From Hyphomicrobiales bacterium (GTDB lineage: Bacteria; Pseudomonadota; Alphaproteobacteria; Rhizobiales; Aestuariivirgaceae), in assembly GCA_020029455.1 (NCBI GenBank), contig JAIBJH010000022.1:1-18481 (forward strand): a DNA stretch of 18,481 nucleotides, read 5' to 3'. Positions 1-6,674 of the stretch are shown here, one piece after another; within the stretch, counting starts at the first letter, position 1, and each line of letters starts with the position of its first letter. The position numbers were made by a program, and so were the translations under genes. The notes beneath the pieces were generated by a model. The model searched no databases. It was not told where the DNA came from and was given only the letters and a program-made list of their open reading frames with translations.

Positions 1-1
1 C

Positions 2-556
2 ATTGATGAGGCGGGGCGCGGACCCTGGGCAGGACCTGTCGTCGCGGCGGCGGTTGTTCTTGATCCCCAGAAGATCCCCAAGGGTATCAATGACTCAAAG
101 AAACTGACGCCTGAAAGACGCGAGGAACTCTTCCCGGTCATCATGCAATCGGCGCGGGTCGGTGTCGGCGCGGCATCGACTGAAGAGATCGATAAGATCA
201 ACATCCTGCAGGCCACTTACCTGGCGATGTCGCGCGCGGTTACTGCCCTCAATCCGCAACCGGCATTTGCGCTCATTGACGGCAACCGGGCTCCGCCGCT
301 TTCCATTCGTGTCCAGACCATTGTCGAGGGTGACGCGATCTCTCTATCCATTGCCGCCGCCTCCATCATCGCCAAGGTGACGCGCGACAGAATTATGCGT
401 GAAATTGAGGCACTGCATCCCGGCTATGGCTTTGCCTCCCATAAGGGCTATGGCACGCCGGCCCATGCCGAGGCTTTGGCGCGGCTTGGGCCTTGCCCCG
501 TTCACCGCAAAAGCTTTTCGCCCGTGTTTGCGTTGTTAGATTTGCAGGTTCGATGA
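2..556 (+). CDS. rnhB: Ribonuclease HII, 3' part (5' end outside window)
   Basis: RNase HII cleaves the RNA strand of RNA-DNA hybrids and removes ribonucleotides misincorporated in DNA. The frame is open from base 2 and begins inside the family signature DEAGRGPWAGPVV, whose Asp-Glu pair is part of the acidic metal site. Further family marks follow: DSKKLTPERREEL, LIDGN, and AAASIIAKVTRDRIM, which carries the late catalytic Asp. The C-terminal block GYGFASHKGYGTPAHAEAL is also typical. Only a short N-terminus is missing, so the ATG at 143 is internal and not the real start. The stop TGA is at 554-556, and a cyclase gene starts 9 bp later. In the family this protein acts alone in the cytoplasm. 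The identification is secure. Confidence 0.95.
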   Translation: MDEAGRGPWAGPVVAAAVVLDPQKIPKGINDSKKLTPERREELFPVIMQSARVGVGAASTEEIDKINILQATYLAMSRAVTALNPQPAFALIDGNRAPPLSIRVQTIVEGDAISLSIAAASIIAKVTRDRIMREIEALHPGYGFASHKGYGTPAHAEALARLGPCPVHRKSFSPVFALLDLQVR

Positions 557-565
557 TAGGTTGAA

Positions 566-2371
566 GTGGTGAAGCCGAAAGCCATCCATCACGAGCCTTC
601 TTTCGAGCGCAGGCTTGTGCCCATCCTGTCGCTCGACGTCGACGGCTTTACCCGGCTTACCGAACGTGATGAAAATCAGAGCATGCTGGCCGTTTCGCGG
701 CTCTTCAAGCATGAGGTGGAAGCCAAGGTGGGCCTGGATGGCGGCACGGTCTTCAAGACCATGGGCGACGGCATGCTCATTGAATTCACCAGCGTTGTGA
801 ATTCCGTGAGCTGGGCCGCGAGGCTCCTGCAAAAACTTCACGATGAGCCGGTGGTAATGCCCGGCGGCGAGGCCCTGCAGCTGCGCATCGGCATTGTGCT
901 GGCGGACGTGATGATCGAAGGTAAGGACCGTTTCGGCACAGGCGTCAACCTGGCGGTGCGGGTGGAGAACTGTGCCCCGCCCGGAGGACTCGCCATCACC
1001 AAGTGGATTCGCGAGTTCCTGGATGGCCGCACGTCGCTGACCTTTACCGACATCGGTTCCCAGCTCTTCAAGAATGTCAGCCATTCCATCAGGATCTTCA
1101 TCTGGCATCCCGATTCCGTTGCGCAGAAGCGCAAGTCGGCAGAGTTTGCCCGCGCATCGAAAGCGCCAGATATGCCTTCCGGCCGGCCTTCGCTTGTTGT
1201 CCTGCCTTTCGAGAATCTGAGCAGCGAGACGGGCAATGAACATGTGGCCGACGGCGTTGTCGAGGAAGTGACGGCCACGCTCTCGCGCATCGGCGACATT
1301 CTGGTGATCGCCCGCAATTCAGCCTTCGCCTATAAGGGGCGCAATGTGGATGTGCGGCAGGTGGGGCGCGAATTGGGCGTGCGCTATGCGTTGGAGGGCA
1401 GCGTGCGGAAGGCGGGGCAACGCCTCAGGATCACGGCGCAGCTCGTCGAGACCGAAACGGGCGCGCATATCTGGGCCGGACGTGAGGAAGGCGAAAGCGG
1501 CGATATTTTCGACCTGCAGGACCGCATTGCGGAACTGGTAGCTGGTGCAGTGCATCCCTCTGTGCGCAGTGCAGAAGTGGAGCGGGCGCGCACCAAAAGG
1601 CCCGACAGCCTCGAAGCCTATGACCTTGTCATGCGCGCGCTTCCCCATCTCTGGGCGCATCGCATGTTCGAAAATCCGCAAGCCATTGCACTTCTCACGA
1701 AGGCGCTGGAGACGGACCCCAATTATGGACTGGCGGCGGCTCTGTGCGCCTGGTCCCATGCGCAGCAGATCGTCTACAACTGGACCGATGACGTGGAGCG
1801 CGAGCGCGCGGCGGGCATGCGCCTGATCGAGAAGGCGGCGCGCCATCTCGGCGAAGACGCCACGGGACTTACCGCGCTTGCAACGGCCGTCATGCTCTTG
1901 GAAGGCAATGCGGCGCGGGCACTTCCTTTTGTCGAGCGGGCACTTGCCATCGATCCCAATCATTCCTGGGCGTGGACACGGCGCGGCTTCGGGCTCGTCT
2001 ATACCAACCGGCCGGATGAGGCGCTTTCCTCCTTCACCAAGGCGCAGCGCCTGTCGCCTCTTGATCCTTTCGCCTTCAACATGCGGATCGGCATGGGGCT
2101 TGCGCATTTCACGGCGGGGCGTTTCCAGGAAGCCTGCCGCTATCCACAGATGGTGCTTGATGAGCGGCCCGGCATGACTTGGCCCTATCGCGATCTTGCA
2201 GCGTTCCTCGCCCAGGCCGGCGACATTGAGGGGGCGCGCGCTGCGCTGGCGCAATTCGTCTTCGAGCGACCGCCCATGTCACTTGCGAGCCTGCGTGACA
2301 GCCTTCGTTTCATGCAACAGCCGCTGCTTGACCTCTACATCGATGGATTGCGCAAGTCCGGCATGGCCTAG
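566..2371 (+). CDS. Class III adenylate/guanylate cyclase with TolB-like and TPR regions
   Basis: Predicted nucleotide cyclase of 601 aa, making cAMP or cGMP from ATP or GTP. Residues ~15-180 form a class III catalytic domain: metal Asp24 (LDVDGF) and Asp68 (KTMGDG), base-selecting Lys64, and Asn128 and Arg132 in GTGVNLAVR for the transition state. The second base-selecting position is Thr125, where many alphaproteobacterial relatives have Asp; Thr is also found in adenylate cyclases. Residues ~205-340 (PSLVVLPFENLS, YALEGSVRKAG, RITAQLVE, HIWA) match the TolB-N-like region of cyclase-TPR proteins. Residues ~340-600 are helical repeats of TPR type (for example NPNHSWAWTRRGF-like blocks and TNRPDEALSSF). 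I see no signal peptide or membrane segment, so it is probably cytoplasmic. The start is GTG at 566, with a second GTG directly after it and AGG at 558-560 as a weak ribosome site. The cyclic nucleotide produced and the effector are unknown. Confidence 0.85.
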   Translation: MVKPKAIHHEPSFERRLVPILSLDVDGFTRLTERDENQSMLAVSRLFKHEVEAKVGLDGGTVFKTMGDGMLIEFTSVVNSVSWAARLLQKLHDEPVVMPGGEALQLRIGIVLADVMIEGKDRFGTGVNLAVRVENCAPPGGLAITKWIREFLDGRTSLTFTDIGSQLFKNVSHSIRIFIWHPDSVAQKRKSAEFARASKAPDMPSGRPSLVVLPFENLSSETGNEHVADGVVEEVTATLSRIGDILVIARNSAFAYKGRNVDVRQVGRELGVRYALEGSVRKAGQRLRITAQLVETETGAHIWAGREEGESGDIFDLQDRIAELVAGAVHPSVRSAEVERARTKRPDSLEAYDLVMRALPHLWAHRMFENPQAIALLTKALETDPNYGLAAALCAWSHAQQIVYNWTDDVERERAAGMRLIEKAARHLGEDATGLTALATAVMLLEGNAARALPFVERALAIDPNHSWAWTRRGFGLVYTNRPDEALSSFTKAQRLSPLDPFAFNMRIGMGLAHFTAGRFQEACRYPQMVLDERPGMTWPYRDLAAFLAQAGDIEGARAALAQFVFERPPMSLASLRDSLRFMQQPLLDLYIDGLRKSGMA

Positions 2372-2383
2372 AAAGACGGCCAA

Positions 2384-2391
2384 TTAACCAT
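2384..2391 (+). promoter_or_regulatory. CtrA-type box (TTAACCAT) upstream of ccrM
   Basis: The 8-mer TTAACCAT matches the shorter of the two CtrA recognition motifs described in Caulobacter. It lies about 80 bp upstream of the ccrM ATG. I see no TTAA-N7-TTAA partner, so it would be the single-site form. In Caulobacter, CtrA directly activates ccrM late in the cell cycle. Binding here is inferred from motif and position only. Confidence 0.5.
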
Positions 2392-2404
2392 AAGAGGCGA
2401 AAGC

Positions 2405-2430
2405 GATTCACGCTGAGTCCGTGAAGATTC
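2405..2430 (+). promoter_or_regulatory. Cluster of three GANTC methylation sites in the ccrM leader
   Basis: GATTC at 2405-2409, GAGTC at 2415-2419 and GATTC at 2426-2430 lie in the ~100-bp gap before ccrM. They are spaced 10 and 11 bp, about one helical turn. GANTC is the target of the CcrM enzyme encoded just downstream. GANTC sites in the ccrM leader are known from Caulobacter, where methylation state affects expression, so autoregulation is a reasonable inference. Confidence 0.6.
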
Positions 2431-2472
2431 ATAACCCATACGCAACAAGTGATTTGTGTTTCGGGTTTGGGC

Positions 2473-3588
2473 ATGGGCTTCGTCGATCAAACAGTACAAC
2501 AGGATGTGCGTCCGCTCATCGATCGCATTCTGGTCGGCGATTGCCTGATGGAGTTGAAAAAGATCCCTTCCGCTTCGGTTGATCTCGTCTTTGCCGATCC
2601 GCCCTATAATTTGCAGCTCAACGGCGATCTCACACGGCCCGACCAGAGCCGCGTCGATGCGGTTGACGATGAATGGGACAAGTTCTCCGACTTTGCGAGC
2701 TATGATTCCTTCACGCGCGCATGGCTTGCCGAGTGCCGCCGCATCCTGAAGCCCAATGGCGCCATCTGGGTGATCGGCAGCTATCACAACATCTTCCGCG
2801 TCGGCACCATCATCCAAGATCTGGGCTATTGGGTTTTGAATGATGTCGTCTGGCGCAAAGTGAACCCCATGCCCAATTTCCGCGGGCGGCGCTTCACCAA
2901 TGCCCATGAGACGCTGATCTGGGCCTCGCGCGAGCAGAAATCAAAATACTGCTTCCACTATGAAGCGATGAAGATTTTCAACGACGATTTGCAAATGCGT
3001 TCGGACTGGACTTTGCCACTGTGCACGGGCGCCGAACGATTGAAAGATGGAAAAGGACAGAAAGTGCACCCCACGCAGAAACCAGAAGCGCTGCTGCAGC
3101 GCGTGATGCTCGCCACCACCAATGCAGGCGATGTGGTGCTTGATCCATTCTTCGGAACCGGGACTACGGGTGCCGTTGCCAAGCAACTGGGGCGCCGCTT
3201 CATCGGCATCGAGCGTGATGAGGGATATGTCCATGCGGCGCGCGAACGCATCAGTGGAGTGACGCCACTTCCCGACGAGGCGCTGAAGACGACGACAAGC
3301 AAGCGGGCGGAGCCGCGTATTCCTTTCGGCAATCTGATCGAACGCGGGTTGGTTAAGGCGGGCGAGACGCTGTTCGATCCTTCGACGCGCATTGCCGCCA
3401 ATGTGCGCGCCGATGGTTCCATCGCCTGTAAGGACAATTCAGGCTCGATCCACAAGATCGGCGCGCATGTCCAGGGCGCGGAAGCCTGCAATGGCTGGAC
3501 CTTCTGGCATGTGCGGCGTGGCGGAAATCTTGTGCCCATCGATATTCTGCGCCAGCAATTGCGCGCCGAAATGGCGAAGGTTGCCTGA
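2473..3588 (+). CDS. ccrM: Cell-cycle regulated adenine-N6 DNA methyltransferase CcrM (GANTC)
   Basis: Orphan beta-class DNA methyltransferase that methylates adenine in GANTC using S-adenosylmethionine. In alphaproteobacteria it marks newly replicated DNA and controls cell-cycle genes. The catalytic motif IV DPPYNLQL comes early and the AdoMet motif I DPFFGTGTTG late, which is the beta order. VIGSYHNIFRVG, NPMPNF, ANAHETLIWAS-like, QMRSDWT, PLCTG and HPTQKPEALL closely follow Caulobacter CcrM. The C-terminal extension (KRAEPRIPFG, SGSIHKIGAHVQ, CNGWTFWH) is the CcrM-specific DNA-recognition part, so this is not a general Dam or a restriction-associated enzyme, and no restriction gene is nearby. 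I chose ATG 2473 (371 aa, near the ~358 aa of the Caulobacter protein). The frame also has a GTG at 2449, and neither start has a strong ribosome site. A HAD gene follows 27 bp downstream and may be co-transcribed. Confidence 0.96.
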   Translation: MGFVDQTVQQDVRPLIDRILVGDCLMELKKIPSASVDLVFADPPYNLQLNGDLTRPDQSRVDAVDDEWDKFSDFASYDSFTRAWLAECRRILKPNGAIWVIGSYHNIFRVGTIIQDLGYWVLNDVVWRKVNPMPNFRGRRFTNAHETLIWASREQKSKYCFHYEAMKIFNDDLQMRSDWTLPLCTGAERLKDGKGQKVHPTQKPEALLQRVMLATTNAGDVVLDPFFGTGTTGAVAKQLGRRFIGIERDEGYVHAARERISGVTPLPDEALKTTTSKRAEPRIPFGNLIERGLVKAGETLFDPSTRIAANVRADGSIACKDNSGSIHKIGAHVQGAEACNGWTFWHVRRGGNLVPIDILRQQLRAEMAKVA

Positions 3589-3615
3589 GAGGGCCAGCAC
3601 TGTTAAGCGGGCCCG

Positions 3616-4296
3616 ATGAAAGCCCGCACACAAACATCCTTCCTCTTTGATCTCGACGGCACGCTGGTCGACAGCGTCTATGACCATGTCATGGCCTGGC
3701 ATAAAGCGCTTCTCGATGAAGGCATCGAAGTCTCGGTATGGCGGGTTCATCGCCGCATCGGCATGTCGGGTGGCCTGTTCGCTGCGGCGCTGGCGCGGGA
3801 ACTGGGGCGGGAGCTTGACGAAGCTACACGGGTGCGACTGCGCGCCGGACATGCCGCCCATTACAATGCCGTTTCATCTGGCACGCGGGCTCTTCCCGGT
3901 GCAAAGGAATTACTGGCCCACCTATCCGACAATGACATTCCCTGGGCCATTGCAACATCAGGGCGTATGGAAACGGCGGCTCCCATTCTCGCCATGCTGG
4001 GCATCAATCCCGCACATCATGTGGTCATCACGCGCGACATGGTGCGCTATGCCAAGCCCGATCCCGATCTCTTCATTGCCGCGGCGGAAAAACTCGGCGC
4101 CGATATCAAATACGCCTGCATCGTGGGTGACGCGGTGTGGGACATGCTTGCAGCACAACGCGCGGGCGGCCTCGGCATCGGGCTACAATCGGGCGGCTAT
4201 GGGGTTGAAGAGCTGGAGCGGGCCGGCGCCTATCGCGTCTATGAAGACCCGGCGGATTTGCTCAAGCATATCGATGAAGTGGGCGGGCGGCGGTAA
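3616..4296 (+). CDS. HAD-superfamily subfamily IA phosphatase (phosphoglycolate phosphatase-like)
   Basis: Predicted cytoplasmic phosphatase of 226 aa. All four HAD motifs are present: I, FDLDGTLVDS with nucleophile Asp12 and acid Asp14; II, ATSGR with Ser115; III, Lys147 in YAKPDPDLF; IV, GDAVWD with Asp172 and Asp176. Residues ~20-90 form the helical cap of the beta-phosphoglucomutase/Gph type. The substrate cannot be told from sequence; phosphoglycolate or another small sugar phosphate is possible. It starts with ATG 27 bp after ccrM on the same strand, a pairing I recall from rhizobial genomes. No strong ribosome site is visible. A palindromic element starts 13 bp after the stop. Confidence 0.9.
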   Translation: MKARTQTSFLFDLDGTLVDSVYDHVMAWHKALLDEGIEVSVWRVHRRIGMSGGLFAAALARELGRELDEATRVRLRAGHAAHYNAVSSGTRALPGAKELLAHLSDNDIPWAIATSGRMETAAPILAMLGINPAHHVVITRDMVRYAKPDPDLFIAAAEKLGADIKYACIVGDAVWDMLAAQRAGGLGIGLQSGGYGVEELERAGAYRVYEDPADLLKHIDEVGGRR

Positions 4297-4308
4297 TCCC
4301 ATTTTCTT

Positions 4309-4404
4309 GTCATCCCGGCGAACGCCGGGATCTATTTGGCAGCTTGCAGCTTGAATCGGTTCAGTACGTCCCGTGTCGCGGGCTTCGCCCTTGCACGGGA
4401 TGAC
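4309..4404. repeat. MITE/RIME-like palindromic element reaching into the mutY 3' end
   Basis: The element is about 96 bp, bounded by a perfect 9-bp inverted repeat, GTCATCCCG at 4309-4317 and CGGGATGAC at 4396-4404. It holds two hairpins. ATCCCGGCG / CGCCGGGAT pairs at 4312-4331 with a 2-nt loop. TCCCGTG at 4369-4375 pairs with CACGGGA at 4394-4400 around an inner GGGC/GCCC stem. This build resembles the mosaic palindromes (RIME-type) common between genes in rhizobia. Bases 4361-4404 also serve as the last mutY codons. The end sequence CTTGCACGGGATGACG (4390-4405) recurs at 10263-10278. Family membership is inferred from shape, not from a database match. Confidence 0.65.
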
Positions 4405-5452
4405 GAAGTGGAACCATCTTTCTCGCGTGCGCGACCACCTTGCGCATGACGGATGGAAGAGCCTCAGCATCCACATCTTGCACAGCAACCCAACGGCAGT
4501 AAGGCGGTGGTTTTGCATCGACGACAGTTGCAGCAAGCACCGTGATCTCAAGATGAAAATGCGTGAAGGTGTGCTCCACTTTCCCCGGAAGTTTGCGCCA
4601 GCTTGCTATGAGTGGTGCATCACCTTCTGGCAATTTCTCGGTCCATTCCGAACCCGGCACCTCCATCATGCCGCCGAGCAGACCTTTCTCCGGGCGGCGG
4701 CGCAGCAGCACGGAGCCGTCGTTTCTTGTCAGCCAGAAGGCGTAACCCTTCCTTGTGGGAATGGCCTTCTTCGCAGATTTCCTCGGCAATGTTCCAGCGA
4801 CACCAAAAATGCGGCCGCGGCATTGATCCGTCCACGGACAAATCAGGCAGTTAGGTGACTTGGGTGTGCAGATAGTTGCTCCCAGATCCATCAGCGCTTG
4901 CGCGAAGTCCCCTGCTCTCTTCTCCGGCACAAGGTCTTGCGCGATCTTACGGATCAGAGGTTTCGAATCCGGCAGCGGCGTTTCAATGGCATGAAGGCGA
5001 GAGAGCACGCGCTCCACATTGCCATCGACAGCGGGATGAGGAGCGTCATAGGCAATGGCGGCGATGGCGCCTGCTGTGTAGGGGCCAATACCAGGAAGCT
5101 TTAAAAGCTCTTCGAAGGATCGGGGAAGGGAACCGCCGTGCTGTTCCACAACTGCCTTGGCGCAGGCATGGAGATTGCGTGCCCGGGCATAGTAGCCGAG
5201 CCCCGCCCAGGCTTTCAGCACGTCATCCAATGGCGCGGCGGCAAGTGTTTCGATATTGGGCCATTGCGAAATGAACTTATTGTAATAGTCCCTGACTGCG
5301 GCCACGGTTGTCTGCTGCAGCATGATTTCCGAGAGCCAAACGCTGTAGGGATCAGGCTTTTTTCCCTTCATCCGCCATGGCAGGTCACGGCCATAAGCAT
5401 CGTACCAAGCCAGCAATTTGCCCGGTAGCGCCTCTGATAACGCCGGCGTCAT
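4361..5452 (-). CDS. mutY: A/G-specific adenine DNA glycosylase MutY
   Basis: MutY removes adenine mispaired with 8-oxoguanine. The protein is 363 aa from the ATG at 5452-5450, close to the usual 350-370. In order: WLSEIMLQQTTV with the catalytic Glu; the helix-hairpin-helix LPGIGPYTAGAI; the catalytic Asp in AVDGNVERV; and a [4Fe-4S] loop C-x6-C-x2-C-x5-C (CTPKSPNCLICPWTDQC). The C-terminal NUDIX-like 8-oxoG recognition domain follows (RRRPEKGLLGGMMEVPG, HTFTHFHLE). The ATG at 5452 is chosen because MTPAL..LLAWYDAYGRDLPWR matches the family N-terminus and an AGG lies 8 nt before it; in-frame ATG 5479, ATG 5494 and GTG 5503 are alternatives. The last ~14 residues (ending SPRHGTY) are encoded by the palindromic element at 4309-4404. 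It is transcribed divergently from dciA. Confidence 0.95.
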   Translation of the reverse strand: MTPALSEALPGKLLAWYDAYGRDLPWRMKGKKPDPYSVWLSEIMLQQTTVAAVRDYYNKFISQWPNIETLAAAPLDDVLKAWAGLGYYARARNLHACAKAVVEQHGGSLPRSFEELLKLPGIGPYTAGAIAAIAYDAPHPAVDGNVERVLSRLHAIETPLPDSKPLIRKIAQDLVPEKRAGDFAQALMDLGATICTPKSPNCLICPWTDQCRGRIFGVAGTLPRKSAKKAIPTRKGYAFWLTRNDGSVLLRRRPEKGLLGGMMEVPGSEWTEKLPEGDAPLIASWRKLPGKVEHTFTHFHLEITVLAATVVDAKPPPYCRWVAVQDVDAEALPSVMRKVVAHARKMVPLRHPVQGRSPRHGTY

Positions 5453-5515
5453 TTGCGCGGCCTGCCCATCTTCTGCCATTCTTGCAGCCCACATCAGGGC
5501 CACGGCATTTCACAG

Positions 5516-5968
5516 ATGGAAACCCTCGGCAAGCATTTCCGCAACCTAACGCAGGCGGCGTTCAAGTCCCACGGCTTTGCACAGGCCGATGTGCTGGCGC
5601 GCTGGCCGGAGATCGTTGGCGAGGCCATTGCCGCAGTGGCCCGGCCCGAGCGCATCCGCTGGCCGCGTAGCGCCGGCAGCGGCCAGCTGCAGGGCGGCAC
5701 CCTTTTCGTCAAGGCCATGGCAGGGCGCGGACTTGAGGTGCAGCAATCTGTGCCGCTCATCATCGAACGCATCAACCGCTTCCTGGGCTACGGCGCCATC
5801 ATGGCGGTCAAGATCCAGCAAAGCCATGAAATGCCTGAAACGCAGCCCGCAAGGCCCGCGCCTGCTGCGCTATCCGAACCGCCACGAGGCATTGAAGAAC
5901 CCGAACTTGCGGCGGCCCTGCAGAGGCTTGGCGGTGGTGTCCATGCCCGTTCTCCACAGGATACATAA
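5516..5968 (+). CDS. dciA: DUF721 protein, DciA-like replicative helicase operator
   Basis: DUF721 protein of 150 aa. DUF721 includes DciA, the ancestral loader/operator of the DnaB replicative helicase in bacteria without DnaC or DnaI. The N-terminal ~100 residues carry the family pattern: LARWPEIVGEAIAAVARPERIRW, then GGTLFVKAMAGRGLEVQQ, then IIERINRFLGYGAI. The C-terminal ~45 residues are Pro/Ala/Glu rich and probably flexible, ending in a short helix (PELAAALQRLGGGVH). I chose ATG 5516 (METLGKHFRNLTQAAFKSHG), since the upstream in-frame ATG at 5453 would add 21 residues unlike the family and overlap the mutY start region. It lies head-to-head with mutY and 41 bp upstream of the dsbA-like gene. 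Helicase loading is inferred from the family. Confidence 0.85.
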   Translation: METLGKHFRNLTQAAFKSHGFAQADVLARWPEIVGEAIAAVARPERIRWPRSAGSGQLQGGTLFVKAMAGRGLEVQQSVPLIIERINRFLGYGAIMAVKIQQSHEMPETQPARPAPAALSEPPRGIEEPELAAALQRLGGGVHARSPQDT

Positions 5969-6009
5969 GCCCCTTGGTTTTCACCCCTCACATTGAGTAG
6001 GACCCAGAT

Positions 6010-6648
6010 ATGAACACACTGAACCGCCGCCTTTTTCTTGCCGCCGGCGCTGGCATTGCCAGCCTCGCTGCCGCCGCCCCACTGGCCCTTGCGCAAAGCG
6101 CCGGCCCCGTTGACCAGAAGGCGCTCATGGAGCCCCCAGCCATGGGCGAGATGGCCTTGGGCGTGGAGACAGCGCCCGTCACCATCATCGAGTATGCTTC
6201 GGCGAGCTGCCCGCATTGCGCGGCCTTTGCCAATGATGTGCTGCCCGCCCTCACGAAAGATTATATCGACACCGGCAAGATGCGCCTGATCTTCCGGGAA
6301 TTCCCGCACAATGATGCGGCCATGGGGGCCTTCATGGTGGCGCGCTGCGCACCCAAGGAGAGGTATTTCCCGCTCATTGAGATCTATTTCAAGACGCAGG
6401 ATAGCTGGGTGGCCAAGCCCCTTGAGGGCCTCAGGGCCATTGCCATCCAGGCGGGTTTCACCGAACAGACTTTCATGGCCTGCCTCAACAACCAGGATGT
6501 GGCCAAGAACATCTTCGCGGTGCGCCAGAAAGCGGAAGGATTTGGCGTGCAAGGCATCCCCACCTTCTTCATCAATGGCGAGCGCTATGAGGGCGAAAAC
6601 ACGCTAGAAGCGTTCAAGAGCAAGATTGATTCGCTGCTGCCCGCCTAG
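6010..6648 (+). CDS. DsbA-family thiol:disulfide oxidoreductase, exported
   Basis: Predicted periplasmic thioredoxin-fold oxidoreductase of 212 aa. The leader NRRLFLAAGAG... (residues 5-28, likely cut after ALA) has a twin-arginine-like start, so Tat export is possible, although Sec cannot be excluded. The mature part has the active site CPHC at 67-70 within YASASCPHCAAF, the DsbA dipeptide, and the cis-Pro loop GIPTFF with Pro184. A helical insert lies between them, with two extra cysteines (Cys113, Cys158). The length and FREFPHND segment fit the DsbA/ScsC-like proteins of alphaproteobacteria. An AGGA-like sequence (GAGTAGGACC, from ~5995) precedes the ATG. It sits between dciA and smc. Oxidase versus isomerase activity cannot be told from sequence. 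Confidence 0.88.
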   Translation: MNTLNRRLFLAAGAGIASLAAAAPLALAQSAGPVDQKALMEPPAMGEMALGVETAPVTIIEYASASCPHCAAFANDVLPALTKDYIDTGKMRLIFREFPHNDAAMGAFMVARCAPKERYFPLIEIYFKTQDSWVAKPLEGLRAIAIQAGFTEQTFMACLNNQDVAKNIFAVRQKAEGFGVQGIPTFFINGERYEGENTLEAFKSKIDSLLPA

Positions 6649-6674
6649 GGCGGCGGCGAGGGCATGGGGACAGC

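Noticed and set aside
2..143. ATG 143 as the start of rnhB
   Set aside because: The frame is open to the window edge and carries the DEAGRG catalytic motif upstream of this ATG.
1319..2254. Minus-strand open frame (311 codons) inside the cyclase gene
   Set aside because: Antisense shadow of the TPR region in high-GC DNA, with no family resemblance.
566..2371. Cyclase gene as part of a cyclic-nucleotide phage-defence system
   Set aside because: It is a class III cyclase with TPRs, not a CD-NTase or Pycsar-type setting; no effector, nuclease or membrane toxin gene is beside it.
2473..3588. ccrM as the methylase of a restriction-modification system
   Set aside because: The C-terminal extension and close match to CcrM mark it as the orphan cell-cycle enzyme, and no restriction endonuclease gene adjoins it.
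3592..3614. GGGCC/GGCCC pairing between ccrM and the HAD gene as a terminator
   Set aside because: The stem is only about 5 bp with a long loop and no T-run, in a 27-bp gap between co-directional genes.
5453..5515. ATG 5453 as the start of dciA
   Set aside because: The extra 21 residues (Cys/His/Pro-rich) do not look like DUF721 and overlap the mutY start region; ATG 5516 begins the family N-terminus.
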